Below, piece by piece: positions 62,191-64,000 of a DNA stretch of 64,000 nucleotides. The DNA comes from Marinobacter sediminicola (lineage in GTDB: Bacteria > Pseudomonadota > Gammaproteobacteria > Pseudomonadales > Oleiphilaceae): the NCBI RefSeq assembly GCF_031157525.1, contig NZ_JAVIXR010000002.1, forward strand, positions 124,001-188,000, written 5' to 3'. A program made the position numbers and the translations under genes. The notes beneath the pieces are model-generated. The model searched no databases and was not told the DNA's origin. It worked only from the letters and a program-made list of their open reading frames with translations. The number at the start of each line of letters is the position of its first letter. The first letter of the stretch is position 1.

Positions 62191-63633
62191 ATGAAACGCC
62201 TGGGAACACTGGATGCCTCGTGGCTAGCCGTAGAGACCGAAGACACCCCGATGCATGTCGGCAACATGCTGATCTTTTCTTTACCGGAGGGTGCACCGGA
62301 CACCTTCCTGCGCGATATGGTGCTCAGCATGAAAGAAACCGGGGAAATTGCGCCTCCCTGGTGTTCAAAGCTGGCATGGTCCGGCGCGATCGGCCGGCTA
62401 CTTGCGCCCGCCTGGAAGCACGACAAGAATCTTGACCTTGATTACCACGTTCGCCACTCAGCCCTCCCTAAGCCTGGCGGCGAAAGAGAACTCGGCGTTC
62501 TGGTATCGCGTCTGCATTCCAACCCTCTGGATTTTGCACGTCCGCTCTGGGAATGCCACGTTATCGAGGGTTTGGAAAACAACCGCTTTGCGCTTTACAC
62601 CAAAATGCATCACTCAATGATTGACGGCATCAGCGGCGTGCGCCTGCTTCAAAGGGTATTGAGCACAAACCCGGATGAACGCGGCATGTTGCCACCCTGG
62701 GCCATGCGCCCGGAAACACTAAAGCCTGCCAAAGGAGAGAGCAGACAAAGCGTTCCCTCTGTATTTTCTCAAGCACTGGACGCTGTCAAGTTGCAGGCTG
62801 ACATGGCACCCACGCTCTGGCGTGCAGGCAGCCGGCTCTTGCAATCTAGCCGCCACCCGGAAGAGGGCCTTACAGCCCCCTTTGCGGGGCCTGTTTCAAA
62901 GATCAATCACCGGGTAACCGGCCAGCGCCGCTTCGCTACCCAGCACTATCAACTTGATCGCCTGAAAGATCTGGCCCACGCATCCAAATCGTCCCTGAAC
63001 GACATCGTTCTTTATCTATGCGGCACGGCGCTCCGGCGCTTTTTGATAGAGCAAAACGATCTGCCAACCACTGCTCTTACAGCGGGCATTCCTGTAAACA
63101 TTCGGCCGGCGGATGATCAGGGCACGGGCACGGCAATCAGCTTCATGATCGCCTCTCTGGCGACAAACGAATCCGATCCTCTGACCCGTTTGCAGAGCAT
63201 AAAATCGTCCACACATCAGGCCAAAGAACACCTGCAAAAGCTGCCCAAAAGCGCCCTCACCCAATACACTATGCTATTGATGTCGCCGTATATTTTGCAG
63301 CTATTATCCGGCCTTGGCGGTCGTATGCGCCCAGTGTTCAACGTGACCATCTCGAACGTACCCGGCCCCCAGAAGCCCTTGTATTACGAGGGCGCCAAGC
63401 TGGAAGCCATGTATCCGGTGTCGCTGATTGCACACGGCGGCGCACTGAACATTACCTGCCTGAGCTACGCGGGATCGTTAAACTTCGGGTTTACCGGCTG
63501 CCGGGATACCCTACCCAGCATGCAGAAACTGGCGGTGTACACAGGCGAAGCTTTGGATGAATTAGAGAAACTGATACTTCCGCCCAAGCGTAAGCCCAAA
63601 AAAGCACAGGCCCGCAAAAGCACGAAGCCTTGA
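62191..63633 (+). CDS. Wax ester synthase / diacylglycerol acyltransferase (WS/DGAT)
   Basis: 480 residues from ATG 62191. The active-site motif HHxxxDG is HHSMIDG at 140-146 (KMHHSMIDGISGVRLL); other family marks are RPLWECHVIEGLENNRFALYTK, SLNDIVLYLCGTALR, a PVNIRPADDQGTGTAISFM stretch and NVTISNVPGPQKPLYYEGAKL. The enzyme joins acyl-CoA to a fatty alcohol (wax esters) or diacylglycerol (triacylglycerols) for storage granules at the membrane. A Lys-rich tail (KRKPKKAQARK) may bind membranes. Marinobacter typically carries several such genes; this one stands alone. Confidence 0.93.
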   Translation: MKRLGTLDASWLAVETEDTPMHVGNMLIFSLPEGAPDTFLRDMVLSMKETGEIAPPWCSKLAWSGAIGRLLAPAWKHDKNLDLDYHVRHSALPKPGGERELGVLVSRLHSNPLDFARPLWECHVIEGLENNRFALYTKMHHSMIDGISGVRLLQRVLSTNPDERGMLPPWAMRPETLKPAKGESRQSVPSVFSQALDAVKLQADMAPTLWRAGSRLLQSSRHPEEGLTAPFAGPVSKINHRVTGQRRFATQHYQLDRLKDLAHASKSSLNDIVLYLCGTALRRFLIEQNDLPTTALTAGIPVNIRPADDQGTGTAISFMIASLATNESDPLTRLQSIKSSTHQAKEHLQKLPKSALTQYTMLLMSPYILQLLSGLGGRMRPVFNVTISNVPGPQKPLYYEGAKLEAMYPVSLIAHGGALNITCLSYAGSLNFGFTGCRDTLPSMQKLAVYTGEALDELEKLILPPKRKPKKAQARKSTKP

Positions 63634-63662
63634 ATGGAATGCAGGCAGCTCTGACTTCAGGG

Positions 63663-64000
63663 CTACCTGTCCCAGTGTGCCGCACCAACGAAGATAAGCT
63701 GAAGGTAGCGGCACGTCCGCTTCCTTATTTGTTCTATTTGATACTCATCATCCGCCGACACACCGATTAGATCCGTAAGGCTGAAGGCTACACTGCGAAC
63801 CACCAGATCGCAGGTCATATCCAGATCGCTATCGGAAAGGTGGTCCACCATTTTCAGCCGCCGCAAATCGTTCGCCAGTTCGCTGACAAAGTACCGCATT
63901 TCACTGCGTATACCATCCTGAATAGCCCGGCTCTCACCCGCCAGTCCCTGCGCCATGAACAAAAAATAACTGCGGTTTGCCTGGGCGTGACTGACAAAGA
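63663..64000 (-). CDS. TetR-like regulator, C-terminal part (5' end outside window)
   Basis: The minus-strand frame is open to the last base, so only about 112 C-terminal residues are visible, beginning FVSHAQANRSYFLFMAQGLAGES. The helical pattern, with SEMRYFVSELANDLRRLK and CDLVVRSVAFSLTDLIG, resembles the ligand-binding half of TetR-family repressors. The DNA-binding domain lies off-window, so this is a fold-level guess. It converges on the wax ester synthase gene at a 29-base distance. Confidence 0.6.
   Translation of the reverse strand, partial: FVSHAQANRSYFLFMAQGLAGESRAIQDGIRSEMRYFVSELANDLRRLKMVDHLSDSDLDMTCDLVVRSVAFSLTDLIGVSADDEYQIEQIRKRTCRYLQLIFVGAAHWDR

Overview
The window reads as a chromosomal segment of a marine gammaproteobacterium, most likely Marinobacter or a close relative. 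This is inferred from gene content only: a WS/DGAT wax ester synthase, the PrkA-YeaH-SpoVR triplet, a SahR-controlled metK-ahcY-metF locus beside tkt-epd-pgk-fba, the COG3014-YcfL-LpoB lipoprotein operon, bioA-rsmE, and a DUF802-OmpA/MotB-DUF2894 operon. I see no rRNA or tRNA gene, CRISPR array, phage block or intact insertion sequence.

Layout. 1-3.1 kb (+): end of a DUF802 coiled-coil protein, an OmpA/MotB-like protein with a stator-type membrane aspartate, a DUF2894 protein and an AAA ATPase, all overlapping. 3.2-9.5 kb: a TauE-type exporter and a tctCBA tripartite tricarboxylate transporter (-), divergent from its likely CitA/CitB-type two-component system (+). 9.5-13.9 kb: a secreted unknown, a metallophosphoesterase, a DUF1643 protein, a HerA-like ATPase (YjgR) and two very small proteins. 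14-20.3 kb (-): a GDPD lipoprotein, a PhyH-type dioxygenase, a membrane-anchored EEP nuclease/phosphatase overlapping a 2H phosphoesterase, and a PAS-GGDEF protein. 20.4-22.7 kb: a looser, A+T-richer patch with DUF805, RDD and secreted small proteins and a broken DUF3465 gene.

22.7-28.1 kb (-) holds the sugar-phosphate operon tkt-epd-pgk-fba. 28.3-33.0 kb (+) holds sahR, metK, ahcY and metF; identical palindromes lie before sahR and metK, so S-adenosylhomocysteine probably controls the SAM cycle here. 33.2-35.5 kb (+) is a polar amino-acid ABC transporter. 35.6-44.2 kb is a module with a GlxA-family regulator (+) and, convergent to it, an operon of ADP-forming acyl-CoA synthetase, two CaiD-like crotonases, an acyl-CoA dehydrogenase, a CaiT-like BCCT transporter and a nitronate monooxygenase. 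It looks like a carnitine, crotonobetaine or gamma-butyrobetaine catabolic unit with an unusual activation step. It is bracketed by a direct repeat: about 110 bp from the 3' end of the ABC ATPase gene recurs as a gene fragment at 44.6 kb.

44.7-50.3 kb: an orphan PAAR protein and a DUF2505 protein (-), then bioA, rsmE, a DUF445 membrane protein and an HDOD protein (+). 50.3-55.3 kb (-): a YihY/BrkB membrane protein, LpoB, YcfL, a COG3014 lipoprotein and a D-2-hydroxyacid dehydrogenase. 55.3-61.1 kb (+): thiopurine methyltransferase, then PrkA, YeaH and SpoVR. 61.1 kb to the end: a bile-acid:sodium symporter family protein (-), the wax ester synthase (+) and the C-terminal part of a TetR-like regulator (-) running off the edge.

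All identifications come from reading motifs and comparing with remembered family sequences; no database search was run. Starts were chosen by ribosome binding site and family length.
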